This document shows positions 26,056 through 34,500 of a DNA stretch of 35,174 bases, piece by piece (position 1 is the stretch's first letter; every line of letters begins with the position of its first letter). The notes under the pieces are model-generated. The model was not told the DNA's origin. It worked only from the letters and a program-made list of their open reading frames with translations, and ran no database searches. The DNA lies in NCBI GenBank assembly GCA_013331635.1, contig DUFZ01000009.1, forward strand, positions 1-35,174, written 5' to 3'. Both the position numbers and the translations under genes were made by a program. The DNA is from Candidatus Woesearchaeota archaeon (GTDB taxonomy: Archaea; Nanobdellota; Nanobdellia; Woesearchaeales; GW2011-AR9).

Positions 26056-26444
26056 CCTTCTGCTTAGATACGGATATCATCATTGATTACTTGAAAGATT
26101 CTGCTCTGGTTGTAAAGCGTGTACATTCTCAACTTGGAAAAATCTCTACCACCCCCATAACTGCTTCAGAATTATATTATGGGGCTTATCGTTCAAATCA
26201 GATTGAACGGAGAAGGAAAGAAGTAGAAGAGTTACTGTTATTGTTTGAGGTGTTGCCTTTTACGCCAGCGGTATATGAACTATTTGGGAAAATTAAAGCT
26301 GAACTGAAAGAGAAAGGAGAGCCGTTGGATAACTTTGACTTGCTTATTGCTAGTTTCTGTATAGCTCACCATCAAACTCTTGTTACTAACAATCTTAAAC
26401 ATTTCTCACGTATTCCAGGTCTACATGTAGAAAATTGGAAGTAG
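26052..26444 (+). CDS. vapC: VapC-type PIN-domain ribonuclease toxin
   Basis: A complete PIN protein of 130 residues. Acidic active-site residues are visible in LDTDIIIDYL near the N-terminus, in the SELYYG segment (Glu) around residue 39, and in LDNFDLLIASF (Asp) near 97; VTNNLKHFSRIPGL closes the fold. VapC toxins cleave tRNA or rRNA. The DUF104 antitoxin gene overlaps it by 4 nt. Immediately after its stop begins a broken surface-protein fragment. Confidence 0.88.
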   Translation: MTFCLDTDIIIDYLKDSALVVKRVHSQLGKISTTPITASELYYGAYRSNQIERRRKEVEELLLLFEVLPFTPAVYELFGKIKAELKEKGEPLDNFDLLIASFCIAHHQTLVTNNLKHFSRIPGLHVENWK

Positions 26445-26771
26445 TTATGGAGAGTATATATTTATCAATCTAGTAATCCTTCTTCTGTTGGGGTTGCTGG
26501 TGGGGATATTACCAAGATTGATTGGGGTGTTGATCAATCGGATGGAACCAAGAGCTTTGATGGAAGTAAGTGGTGCTGGATATCCGCTTTCAGCAATGCC
26601 AAATTCCACGTTTTCACCATCAAACAACCGGATAAAACGTACGATATCGTTTCCAACAGCCAGCAATGGGTTGAGTGTTCGTTTACTAATCAGAAAGAAA
26701 ACGCATCAAATGTGGCAACTTCTTATTTTTCTTTACAAGAATGTAGTGCTTCGTGGAACAAATCATCTTGA
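26445..26771 (+). pseudogene. Relic 2: frameshifted fragment of a B-type surface protein
   Basis: From 26493 on, one frame reads GGDITKIDWG, then SKWCWISAFSNAKFHVFT, then KQPDKTYDIVSNSQQWVEC, and stops at 26771 after ASWNKSS. It matches B1-B3 around their WCW motif and beyond. The first part, GEYIFIN (resembling GQYLCLN of B1/B2), lies in a different frame, so there is a frameshift near 26470. There is no start codon. It abuts the vapC stop, and its last 49 nt are antisense to the end of the DUF3368 gene. A 27-nt block (26619-26645) is identical to B1 29281-29307. Confidence 0.83.
26619..26645 (+). repeat. 27-nt identical block shared by relic 2 and B1
   Basis: Identical to 29281-29307 and matched with two differences at 32713-32739 in B3. 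It encodes IKQPDKTYD. In B1 the similarity to longer family members stops at the end of this block. Confidence 0.85.
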
Positions 26772-27217
26772 ATCCAAAATCCCGCTTCACGCAGTGCCAG
26801 CAGCTCCTTTCGTAGCGATGGTATTTTTCCTTCTCTTTTCGCTCGCATTAATATCCCCACCGTTCCCGTTACTGGAATTTTATAAATCCTCGCGATAGAA
26901 CGAGCTTCTTTTTCGTCAAGCAAGAGAAGATCGAGTTTCTTTTCCATCGCCAAGGCAATCGCTTCTGCTTCTCCTTCGTCCAGCTCTTGGTGTAGTAACT
27001 GAAGAAAGGGCGAGGGAGTTACTCTATTTATTACGAGGAACCCTTTTTCTTTTTCCTGATGGAAAAATTGAACTCCTTCTTTTTCAGTATCAGTAAGTTC
27101 TTTCCATACTGCTTCGGTAATGAAAATGTGCGGATAGAACTCTTGGAGTAAGTGGAAACGATTAATCGAGAATAAAGAAATAAGTGGGGAGGTATTACTT
27201 ACGACTTTTTCGGGCAT
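26723..27217 (-). CDS. DUF3368 PIN-like toxin
   Basis: A protein of 164 residues resembling the DUF3368 branch of PIN nucleases. It begins VVSNTSPLISLFSI (acid-free N-S-P-L start typical of this branch), with ELDEGEAEAIALA and LLLDEKEARSIA for the acidic centre and VTGTVGILMRAK near the end. It follows the UPF0175 gene with a 23-nt overlap, the standard arrangement of this pair. The final ~16 residues are antisense to relic 2, so its C-terminus may have been reshaped by the junction. Confidence 0.85.
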   Translation of the reverse strand: MPEKVVSNTSPLISLFSINRFHLLQEFYPHIFITEAVWKELTDTEKEGVQFFHQEKEKGFLVINRVTPSPFLQLLHQELDEGEAEAIALAMEKKLDLLLLDEKEARSIARIYKIPVTGTVGILMRAKREGKIPSLRKELLALREAGFWIQDDLFHEALHSCKEK

Positions 27218-27455
27218 ACACTAGGTCCTCCTGAAGTTCTTCGGTGGTATAGTGCCGGGATATTTTTCTTTTTTTAAGCTCACTTAAAAAATCCCAGGTA
27301 GAAAGACCAGCTAGTTTTCGCGCTTTTCCCAGCGAAAGAGCTTCTCGTTGGTAGAGGGAGAGAGCTAATTCTTTGTCCAGTTCCTGCATTTGTTCCTTTG
27401 GCGGAATTTTAAGCGCCTGTACTATATCTTCAGGAATCACCACGGTAAGTGTCAT
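27195..27455 (-). CDS. UPF0175 family antitoxin
   Basis: A protein of 86 residues: VVIPEDIVQALKIPP opens it, then LALSLYQREALSLGKARKLAGLSTWDFL, the helix-turn-helix-like core of UPF0175 (ALSLGKAAELAG pattern), and a basic tail YTTEELQEDL. UPF0175 proteins accompany DUF3368 toxins and likely bind DNA and toxin. The start ATG at 27455 lies about 27 nt from a TATA box, fitting a leaderless mRNA. Confidence 0.88.
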   Translation of the reverse strand: MTLTVVIPEDIVQALKIPPKEQMQELDKELALSLYQREALSLGKARKLAGLSTWDFLSELKKRKISRHYTTEELQEDLVYARKSRK

Positions 27456-27478
27456 GTTTTTTTCTTAATCTACCTATG

Positions 27479-27486
27479 TATATAAA
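27479..27486 (-). promoter_or_regulatory. TATA box of the UPF0175/DUF3368 operon
   Basis: On the minus strand tttatata, about 27 nt before the ATG at 27455; divergent from the A1 promoter 40 nt away. Confidence 0.55.
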
Positions 27487-27522
27487 CATTTTCCTTGGTT
27501 TTTGCAGTTTCCCACCGCAACC

Positions 27523-27531
27523 TTTATAAAT
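27523..27531 (+). promoter_or_regulatory. TATA box of A1
   Basis: The sequence tttataaat is centred about 29 nt before the ATG at 27556. Confidence 0.6.
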
Positions 27532-27555
27532 AAGTAGTACTTATCAAGTAGTAAA

Positions 27556-27969
27556 ATGACACTTGCAACTTTACTTCAGCGCCTGACCCGCCCGGCAATC
27601 CTAGGACTGGCTCTGGCAGTTTCGCCGATATACGCTTGTGGCGGAGAGGAAAAAACTAATAATTATTATGGTGGTGTGAAAGGTGGAAGTGATTCTAATG
27701 AACAGCTTTGCAGAGATTCCTGTGAAGGGGTCGCCGGTTGTTGTAGGCGTGAAGGCGAAGATTTTTCAGATTATTGCGAAAATGGTGGGTCGTATTTTGA
27801 TCGTTTAAACTGTGTTGCAGATTGTAAAGGTTATATTCAAGAAGGTTCAGAAACAAAAGATAGTGTACAAGAAAGTATAAATTTATATAAATTTGGTTGT
27901 TGTTATATTGAAAGTATAAACAGTAATGGTCAGGGTGGGTTAAGATGTAAAGACAACGAACCCAAGTAA
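27556..27969 (+). CDS. A1: small Cys-rich secreted protein, lipoprotein-like
   Basis: A protein of 137 residues, family not recognised. An N-terminal signal-like segment (1-27, basic LLQRLTR then hydrophobic) ends in IYAC-GG with Cys28, like a lipobox. Then follow the acidic/Asn-Tyr-rich linker GGEEKTNNYYGG, shared with A2, and ten more Cys (52, 56, 62, 63, 74, 86, 90, 115, 116, 131), likely disulfide-bonded outside the cell. It has its own TATA box and precedes B1 by 81 nt. A role as partner or anchor of B1 is inferred only from the three repeated A-B pairs. Confidence 0.75.
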   Translation: MTLATLLQRLTRPAILGLALAVSPIYACGGEEKTNNYYGGVKGGSDSNEQLCRDSCEGVAGCCRREGEDFSDYCENGGSYFDRLNCVADCKGYIQEGSETKDSVQESINLYKFGCCYIESINSNGQGGLRCKDNEPK

Positions 27970-28050
27970 GTCATTTTTTGAAATAATCACTATTTTTCTA
28001 AACCTTACCAAAAGCTTAATAAGTTAACTTTATTTCTCTTTTATAAGTAA

Positions 28051-29322
28051 ATGAGTGGAAAAAAAGAGGTATTTGGATTAGTATTTATAATTATACTAGT
28101 CTTAAATAGCTTTCTCGTTTTTGCCGTTGGGGAACGTAGACTTAATGAGAATAAATATACTTCTATCAGCGGGCATTATTCTGAGGGAGGAAGTGATGAC
28201 GATTGCGACAATAAAGATGTTTACATCGATTGGAAATTTCAAGAAAGCCAGTCCATCGAAGTTCCTCATGAAGATGATTGTAGTCTAAATATTCCACGAT
28301 TTAGATCCCGTCCCTCGGAAGGTGGGTGCTGGTTTCTCGTTTATGAGCATGATGGAGAGTCTGATGACGATGGGGCGTGGTCAAGAGTTAGACCTGGACA
28401 GATTTTTGATCAGACCGCTTATAGAGAACCCTCTAATTTAGATTCGGGTTGGGATGAAAGTTGGTTCGAGGATTATTGTGATGAAAGTAATGATGCTTGG
28501 GACTGCGTTCTTGATTATAATTTTAAGTCCACTACTGCACTTATTTGCGTTAGTGATGACTATTGGCATGAATGTACTGGTACTGAAAGTAGCGAAGGGG
28601 TAGAAGGAGATATTGGAACCGTTGCGCAGCTTAATGATGAACTCTACGAGTGTATTTTAAATGAGAACGATTTTCCTATTTGGAAAAAAGTGGAAGGAAC
28701 AGACCTTGACGGAGATTTCTTAACAACAAGTGAAGGCGACTGCTCCGACAATCCCTCCACCGATCCTTCCTTCTGTTCCGACATAAAAAAGCCAGAAGAC
28801 TGTGGTTCTATCGAATCCCGTCAATGTGCCATCTGCATCAATCCCTCTGCACCTGAAATTTGCGGTGATGGAATTGACAATGATTGTAATGTTCAAACCT
28901 CAGATGACTGTAATAAAAACCAACCTGCCTGTGAACAAACTGCTCCAGATGTTCCGGGAGCGGAAGCTCAGCCTGTAGCAGAACCAGTACCAGCTGGTCA
29001 AACTCCACCTCTTCCATTCAATAATATTTATGGTCAAGCCTTTTCTTGGATTGATACTGCCGATGGGGGGAAATGCTGTGGATTTCAAGGAATGGATGAT
29101 TTAGGTAAACATATTGAAGCTAAAGATGGCTCCGGCCAATATCTCTGCCTGAATAAACAGCTAACTGGATATGAAAAGGCTACTCCAGATGCTATACCCC
29201 CAGGATGGGATAATGAAAAATGTACAGGAGATTGGTGCTGGATTTCTGCTTCAAGTAATGCTCAGTTCAACATTTTTACTATCAAACAACCGGATAAAAC
29301 GTACGATCTCACCCCTAAATAA
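28051..29322 (+). CDS. B1: secreted acidic Cys-rich protein with MopE-like motif, short form
   Basis: A protein of 423 residues with a signal peptide (about 1-25). Order of parts: a very acidic N-terminal region; the ICVSDDYWHEC motif (165-175); a metal-binding-type stretch DLDGDF at 218-223 followed by DCSDNPS; EICGDGIDNDC (269-279), the MopE-type putative Cu/Ca-binding signature; a Pro/Ala/Gln-rich linker; then FSWIDTADGGKCCG and DWCWISA (394-400). It ends just after KQPDKTYD (412-419), exactly where B3 continues for over 800 residues, so it looks C-terminally truncated. DNA identity with B3 is high from about 28800 on, low before. Confidence 0.85.
   Translation: MSGKKEVFGLVFIIILVLNSFLVFAVGERRLNENKYTSISGHYSEGGSDDDCDNKDVYIDWKFQESQSIEVPHEDDCSLNIPRFRSRPSEGGCWFLVYEHDGESDDDGAWSRVRPGQIFDQTAYREPSNLDSGWDESWFEDYCDESNDAWDCVLDYNFKSTTALICVSDDYWHECTGTESSEGVEGDIGTVAQLNDELYECILNENDFPIWKKVEGTDLDGDFLTTSEGDCSDNPSTDPSFCSDIKKPEDCGSIESRQCAICINPSAPEICGDGIDNDCNVQTSDDCNKNQPACEQTAPDVPGAEAQPVAEPVPAGQTPPLPFNNIYGQAFSWIDTADGGKCCGFQGMDDLGKHIEAKDGSGQYLCLNKQLTGYEKATPDAIPPGWDNEKCTGDWCWISASSNAQFNIFTIKQPDKTYDLTPK
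28819..28845 (+). repeat. 27-nt identical block shared by B1 and B3
   Basis: Identical to 32242-32268, encoding RQCAICINP just before the EICGDG motif. It marks recent duplication or gene conversion within an otherwise diverged family. Confidence 0.85.
29281..29307 (+). repeat. 27-nt block at the B1 truncation point, shared with relic 2
   Basis: Identical to 26619-26645. Five codons after it B1 stops, while relic 2 and B3 go on with SNSQQW. Confidence 0.85.
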
Positions 29323-29340
29323 GTACTTTTTAAGCAAAGG

Positions 29341-29348
29341 TTTAAATA
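29341..29348 (+). promoter_or_regulatory. TATA box of A2
   Basis: The sequence tttaaata is centred about 29 nt before the ATG at 29373, in the 50-nt gap after B1. Confidence 0.55.
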
Positions 29349-29372
29349 TTAGTATCACTTTTTAGTGTCAAA

Positions 29373-29780
29373 ATGAGTCTCACAAAACTTATTCGCACTG
29401 CAATTGTAGGAGCAGGAATTTCTCTAAGTTCTTACTATGCCCTAAATTGTGGTGGAGAAGAGACGACTAATAATTATTATGGTGGTTCTGAAGAAGGGAA
29501 GCAAAATTCTTATGTGGATGAGAATGGGAATTATAGTTGTGAAAGTGGAGTGAGAATGACACAAGAGCTATGTCTTGATTTGGTTGATGAAACTATGAAA
29601 AGACAGATGCTCAAGCCCAAAACTATGGAAGAATGTTTAGAAATTGAAACAGGTGAAGAAGAACCAAAGCCAGGACGAACTTTGAATGGATTGTTTGGTT
29701 GTATATATAATGTTTGTGCTAGTCAACTTGAATCTGTTACTGAAAATTTGCGTAAATGTGAGGCAGAATATTCTCCCTAG
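29373..29780 (+). CDS. A2: small Cys-containing secreted protein, lipoprotein-like
   Basis: A protein of 135 residues, paralogue of A1: similar signal segment (SLTKLIRTAIVGAG), Cys26 in ALNC-GGEE, and the shared linker TTNNYYGG. The rest is more diverged and has six Cys (56, 67, 88, 110, 115, 129). The mature part is acidic and probably lies outside the membrane. It is followed by B2 after 81 nt, the same spacing as A1-B1. Function unknown. Confidence 0.75.
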   Translation: MSLTKLIRTAIVGAGISLSSYYALNCGGEETTNNYYGGSEEGKQNSYVDENGNYSCESGVRMTQELCLDLVDETMKRQMLKPKTMEECLEIETGEEEPKPGRTLNGLFGCIYNVCASQLESVTENLRKCEAEYSP

Positions 29781-29826
29781 AGAAAGCTTAAAAAGTTCTT
29801 TCCTTGATAATAAATTGTTCGGTAGG

Positions 29827-29836
29827 TTTATAAATA
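29827..29836 (+). promoter_or_regulatory. TATA box of B2
   Basis: The sequence tttataaata is centred about 31 nt before the ATG at 29862, so B2 has its own promoter apart from A2. Confidence 0.6.
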
Positions 29837-29861
29837 TAGACTAATTCTTTCTATCTATTTT

Positions 29862-31052
29862 ATGGGACAAAAAAGGGGCATTTGTGTATTAGTACTAGTT
29901 CTATTAGCAGTCTTAATCCCATATAATTCTTTTGCAGAAGAAAGAGATATTTTTACAAAATATACTCATGTTATGAGTGACGTAGGGGAAGCGGAGGGGT
30001 GTGGTGATGATTCTGATCATTGGTCTACTATGGAAAAAGTGGACTGTAAGGACACTGATACTTCATTTGACTATGATGGTTACTGTGGGAGTGATTGCGA
30101 TGAAGATGGGTGTTTCTTTAGTTTTCCCCCAAGTCAGGGGTGTGCTTATATTATAACAGAAGATGACCATTTTGGGGATGATGATGATGGGGCTGCTGAA
30201 ATTAAGCCCGGAGAGATTATATCAGTAGAAGGAAATAAACTTCAAGTTGCCAGTTATCGGGATGGTGAAGATAACGAAAATGATTGGGATGATGGTTTCA
30301 AAGACTGTGGTACTAAATGGAAATCAGGAAATACCAGAGAGCTTCTCTGTGGTGATAATTTTTATTGGTATGAATGTGATGAACAGAGAAAAGGAAAAAT
30401 TATCGAATTTGCTCCAGAAGGAGAGGCGCTGGCTGAAAGATTCATTTGTGTTGAGTCAGAAGGGAAATATAAATGGGGTAAATTGGGAGAACTTGGTGAA
30501 AATTTAGATAAAGATTTTGATGGGGTTCCAGATTCATTTGATTGTGCCCCAGATAATCTTAATGTCCATCCCTCTTTTGCTTGTCCTGAGGTAAAAGATC
30601 CCGAAACTGGAGAGGGGGTATTAGATTGTAATGCACTGGGTGCAGTACCAGTAGCCGTGGAAATTTGCGGAGATGGTATCGACAATGATTGTAGTGATAC
30701 TCCTGCCGGAGATATAGAAATTAGGCGTGGAGATGAAGTGCATCAAGCGGGTGATATCACTATTAATGATGATTGTGATCTTCCATCCTATAAAAGTGCT
30801 TGCCAGAAACAGTATAATTGGATCGAGGGAGAGGGAAACAATTGTTGCGGTGATGATATCACCGATCTAGGTACAACTATTACTGCCGATTCCGGACAAT
30901 ATCTCTGTTTAAATTCCCAACAAACCCATGTCGCTGACGGTGATATTAAGTCAATTGAATGGGGCGCAGAGATCAATTCAGAAACAAAAGAAACTACCTG
31001 TAGCAATAGTGAGTGGTGCTGGATTTCTGCTTTGTATGATTTTCAAGCGTAA
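29862..31052 (+). CDS. B2: secreted acidic Cys-rich protein with MopE-like motif, shortest form
   Basis: A protein of 396 residues with a signal peptide (about 1-25, ending NSFA). Parts in order: an Asp-rich Cys-rich region (GCGDDSD, DYDGYCGSDCDEDG); LLCGDNFYWYEC (161-172), matching the same motif in B1 and B3; the acidic LDKDFDG and DCAPDN; EICGDGIDNDC (267-277); NNCCGDDITDLG; GQYLCLN; and EWCWISA (384-390). It ends six residues after WCWISA, even earlier than B1. This is the most diverged of the three. High Asp/Glu content suggests an adapted extracellular, cation-binding protein. Confidence 0.85.
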   Translation: MGQKRGICVLVLVLLAVLIPYNSFAEERDIFTKYTHVMSDVGEAEGCGDDSDHWSTMEKVDCKDTDTSFDYDGYCGSDCDEDGCFFSFPPSQGCAYIITEDDHFGDDDDGAAEIKPGEIISVEGNKLQVASYRDGEDNENDWDDGFKDCGTKWKSGNTRELLCGDNFYWYECDEQRKGKIIEFAPEGEALAERFICVESEGKYKWGKLGELGENLDKDFDGVPDSFDCAPDNLNVHPSFACPEVKDPETGEGVLDCNALGAVPVAVEICGDGIDNDCSDTPAGDIEIRRGDEVHQAGDITINDDCDLPSYKSACQKQYNWIEGEGNNCCGDDITDLGTTITADSGQYLCLNSQQTHVADGDIKSIEWGAEINSETKETTCSNSEWCWISALYDFQA

Positions 31053-31062
31053 TATTTAAATA
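31053..31062 (+). promoter_or_regulatory. TATA box of A3
   Basis: The sequence tatttaaata begins at the base after the B2 stop codon and is centred about 29 nt before the ATG at 31087. Confidence 0.55.
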
Positions 31063-31086
31063 GTAGTTCTTATTTAGTGGTAAATT

Positions 31087-31479
31087 ATGACCCTTGATAA
31101 TCTCATTCGGAGTTTTCGTATCGCTGTTTTAGGAGCTAGTTTAGCATTTGGTTCCTATGTCTGTGGAGGCGATGACTCCAGCAAAGCTTGTAAAACTGAC
31201 CTGGAATGTAAAGGTGACCGAGTGTGTATAGATGGATATTGCGAAGGAAATTCTGGTCAAGATATTAAGTATACCTGTGAGTCGGCGTGTAGAAACTTAG
31301 TTTATGAGTGTAAACCAGAAAGTCAAATGAAACAGTATGGAAGTCTTGAAGCAGGTTATTTGGCCTGTCTTCGTGATTGTACCGGAGCTGCAACTCTAGC
31401 AGGAGATGAGAATCCACCTTGGCCAATGAAAGTTTTAGAATGCTGGTCTGAAGGCTGTAATGGCGATTGGTGCCACTAA
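31087..31479 (+). CDS. A3: small Cys-rich secreted protein, lipoprotein-like
   Basis: A protein of 130 residues, third member of the A family. Signal segment TLDNLIRSFRIAVLGASL, then YVC-GGDD with Cys26. It lacks the TNNYYGG linker; instead residues 35-52 form a compact Cys module (CKTDLECKGDRVCIDGYC). Twelve further Cys in all suggest a disulfide-rich fold. It precedes B3 by 63 nt. Function unknown; the pairing with B proteins is the only context clue. Confidence 0.75.
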   Translation: MTLDNLIRSFRIAVLGASLAFGSYVCGGDDSSKACKTDLECKGDRVCIDGYCEGNSGQDIKYTCESACRNLVYECKPESQMKQYGSLEAGYLACLRDCTGAATLAGDENPPWPMKVLECWSEGCNGDWCH

Positions 31480-31506
31480 TTTTCCTCATTCTTATTATGA
31501 GAAAAG

Positions 31507-31516
31507 TATATAAAAA
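31507..31516 (+). promoter_or_regulatory. TATA box of B3
   Basis: The sequence tatataaaaa is centred about 31 nt before the ATG at 31543. Confidence 0.55.
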
Positions 31517-31542
31517 GAAGCAGTTTCATTAGCCTTAATAAA

Positions 31543-34500
31543 ATGATTAAAAAAAGAGGGATACTGGTCTTAATACTTTTAGTTCTATTTTTATTAGCTG
31601 AGGGGATCTCTGTTTTTGCATTAGATGTTAATAAAGAAAGATATCTTAGTGCTTACGTCTGTACTGACAATTCTGAGGTGGGCGATTGTGATAATATTGA
31701 TGGTGGTGGTATAACCTGGTACAAAATAGGAGAGACGTTCAAAAAGTGTGATGATACAAGATGCCAAGAGTCTTCGTTACCTCCTGAAAATGGTTGTTGG
31801 GTGAACGGAGTGGATGAAGCGTTTGGTAATGAATGCTCATGGGCTATCATTTCAAGAGGCGCAATTATTAATGCAGGCGGAGAAGTTGGAAACTGGTTGG
31901 ATCTTGGTTATCAGAATTATGATGACGATGGGGCTGATTCTTATTGTATTTTAGATAGTCACAATTTCCAAAATGGGAAAGGGGCAATGTTATGTACGGA
32001 TGATAATTTTTGGCAGGAATGTAATAAAGATGCTTTAGAATCGATTGCCTGGGTGAATAACTTTTTGTATAAATGTACTGAAAAGGAAAATGGGATAATT
32101 ACTTGGACAAAGCAAGATGGGGGAGTTGATGTTGATCACGACACCTATTCAACTCCCAACGACTGCAAAGACAACCCTTCCACCGACCTTTCCTTCTGTT
32201 CTGAAATAAAAACGAGGGAGGATTGTGGTTCTGTTGAATCTCGTCAATGTGCCATCTGCATCAATCCCAGCGCTCCTGAAATCTGTGGCGATGGAAAGGA
32301 TAACGACTGTAACCAGCAAACCTCCGATGATTGTAATAAAAATCAACCTGCCTGTGAACAAACTGCTTCGCCGGCTCCGCAAGCAGAAGCACAAGCCGCA
32401 CCAATACCCGAAGGTCAAACTCCACCTCCCCTCTTTAACAATATTTACGGACAGAAATTTTCTTGGATTGATACCGCCGATGGTGGGAAATGCTGTGGGT
32501 ACGGCGGAATTAACGATATTGGAACGCCGGCGGATGGTTCTGGTGGTTTTGCCGGGAATTATGTCTGCCTCAAAAACGCTCCAGCTATAGTGGGAGCGAC
32601 GAATATCAAAGTTGACTGGCCAGAAACTAAAGGTGATGGTTCTCCTGATCGCTGTGCAGGCGATTGGTGCTGGGTTCGTGCCGATGGCGCAGCCAAATTC
32701 CATATTTTTACTATCAAACAACCTGATAAAACGTATGATGTCGTGTCCAACAGCCAGCAGTGGATTGATTGTAAAGAAGGTTCACCAGCTACCTTACCGC
32801 AACCACTTTCCGCTGGAGACGAAGGAGTAAGTTATCTGGAAATTGCTAATCGCTTTTCCTGTTATCAAGAAGGAGATCATTATGCCTGGACAGAATGTTA
32901 CGGTGAAAATGAAGACGCAAAAAATGAAAATACTATCAAAGGAAGAGTCGCAGGTGAAGGGTTATATTCGTTATACCTAGTTGATAGAACTGAGAATCCT
33001 GAAGGTGAACTCTTTGGTGATAGGATTGAGATTAATACTCAAAAGGGGGGATATCAACAGTTTTATGGTGACCAAGGCTTTGATTTTGAGGGATATGATC
33101 AGCTAGAATTTATGGTAAAATTTGTAGGAGACAAAAATGGAGCCAATCTTGCTCGTCTGCCCAATCTTCCGGCTGACGTACAGCTTACTATCTATGGTCC
33201 ACTGGTGCGAAATGATCCGGGACAAGAAGAACCAATAAAATATTTTGAAGGAAAAGTGCTGGGAGATATACTCAATAGTCCTTCCTTTGATGGCTCTCAC
33301 TGGATGCTGGTGCAAGTACCTATTCCCAGTAACCTCAAAGATGTGCAACAAATTGTGATTGAAAGCGTTCCTTCTACCAATTTTATTGGCGTGAAGAATG
33401 TTAAAGTAAGTAAATCCAATGAGATCACTTCACCAGTTTGTTCCGGTAAGGATGATCGAGCGGCAAGTTCCTGGTTAACTAACATAGACCAAGGCGACAC
33501 AACTTTAAGTAAAATAACCGGTGAAGACTTATGTAAAGCTTTGTACGGTGACCATGCTTGGTTAGGCAATGACAACGAACTAGATTCTACTAAGCCTTCT
33601 GCCAACTGCTGTGGGAATGATAAACATGAATATTATGCTGGGCCAAGCAGAGAAAAATATGGATGCTGGAATTCTCAGCCCATAGAACAAGGACAGACGA
33701 CGATGAATGTGGTGTTTGAGGTGAAATATTCTCAAGAAGAAGTTATAATAAACTATCCTCTTGTTGACTTTGAATGGGGATTAACGATAACTCCGCAAGA
33801 GCAGATTGCTTCATATTATGTTATCTGTCGTGATGAGGGATACGACTTAGTTGATAAATGTGACCGGAAAAAGAATCCTTTTGTGAATGGTGATGAATAT
33901 TCTTGGGTGTTATTTGATGACCCCATTTGGATAAATAAATTTGATTTAAGATTTGAAGATTACCAAGAAGGTATTCTCACATTCTATCAGAATAATAGGA
34001 TAGTCAAAGAGCAAAGTTATACCACAGACAGTCATATTACTTTTGAACCTATTTTGGTTGATACTATTAAATTTAAACAAAATGGTGGTGGTCCTAATTT
34101 TAGATTTATTAGTGTTGGTCTTTCCACGGAGAATAATGCTAATAGAATTATTCGTCCTAATCAGGTTTCTGCGTTAGAGAGTCCAAAAATATTAGAAAAT
34201 GTAGTTGTTGATGCTGTACGTCTTCCTACCCATTTTGTCTATACTTATTCTTTGGTATATCAACATCCCGATATACAACTTTTCTTTCAATCAAACCAAC
34301 AAGAAATAACCTCTGCTGAGATACAAAGAGGAAAAGTTACTCTTTTTGCTGCTACTAATAAAGTAGAAGCGTCTTTCTCCGAACCACAACCAATCGAAAT
34401 TCCTTTACCCAAAACCTTCTCCTGCAACCAATCCTCCTGTCTCTTCCCTCTCCCCGGTCTCCCCCCCTACACTATCACTAACCCCCATCCGGAATTGTAT

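Noticed and set aside
26488-26898. Open frame of 136 codons across relic 2 and the DUF3368 gene
   Set aside because: It reads relic 2 in a frame without family similarity and then runs antisense through a recognisable toxin gene.
32149-32830. Several open frames on both strands inside B3
   Set aside because: They overlap the continuous B3 frame, which carries the conserved motifs; they reflect its compositional bias.
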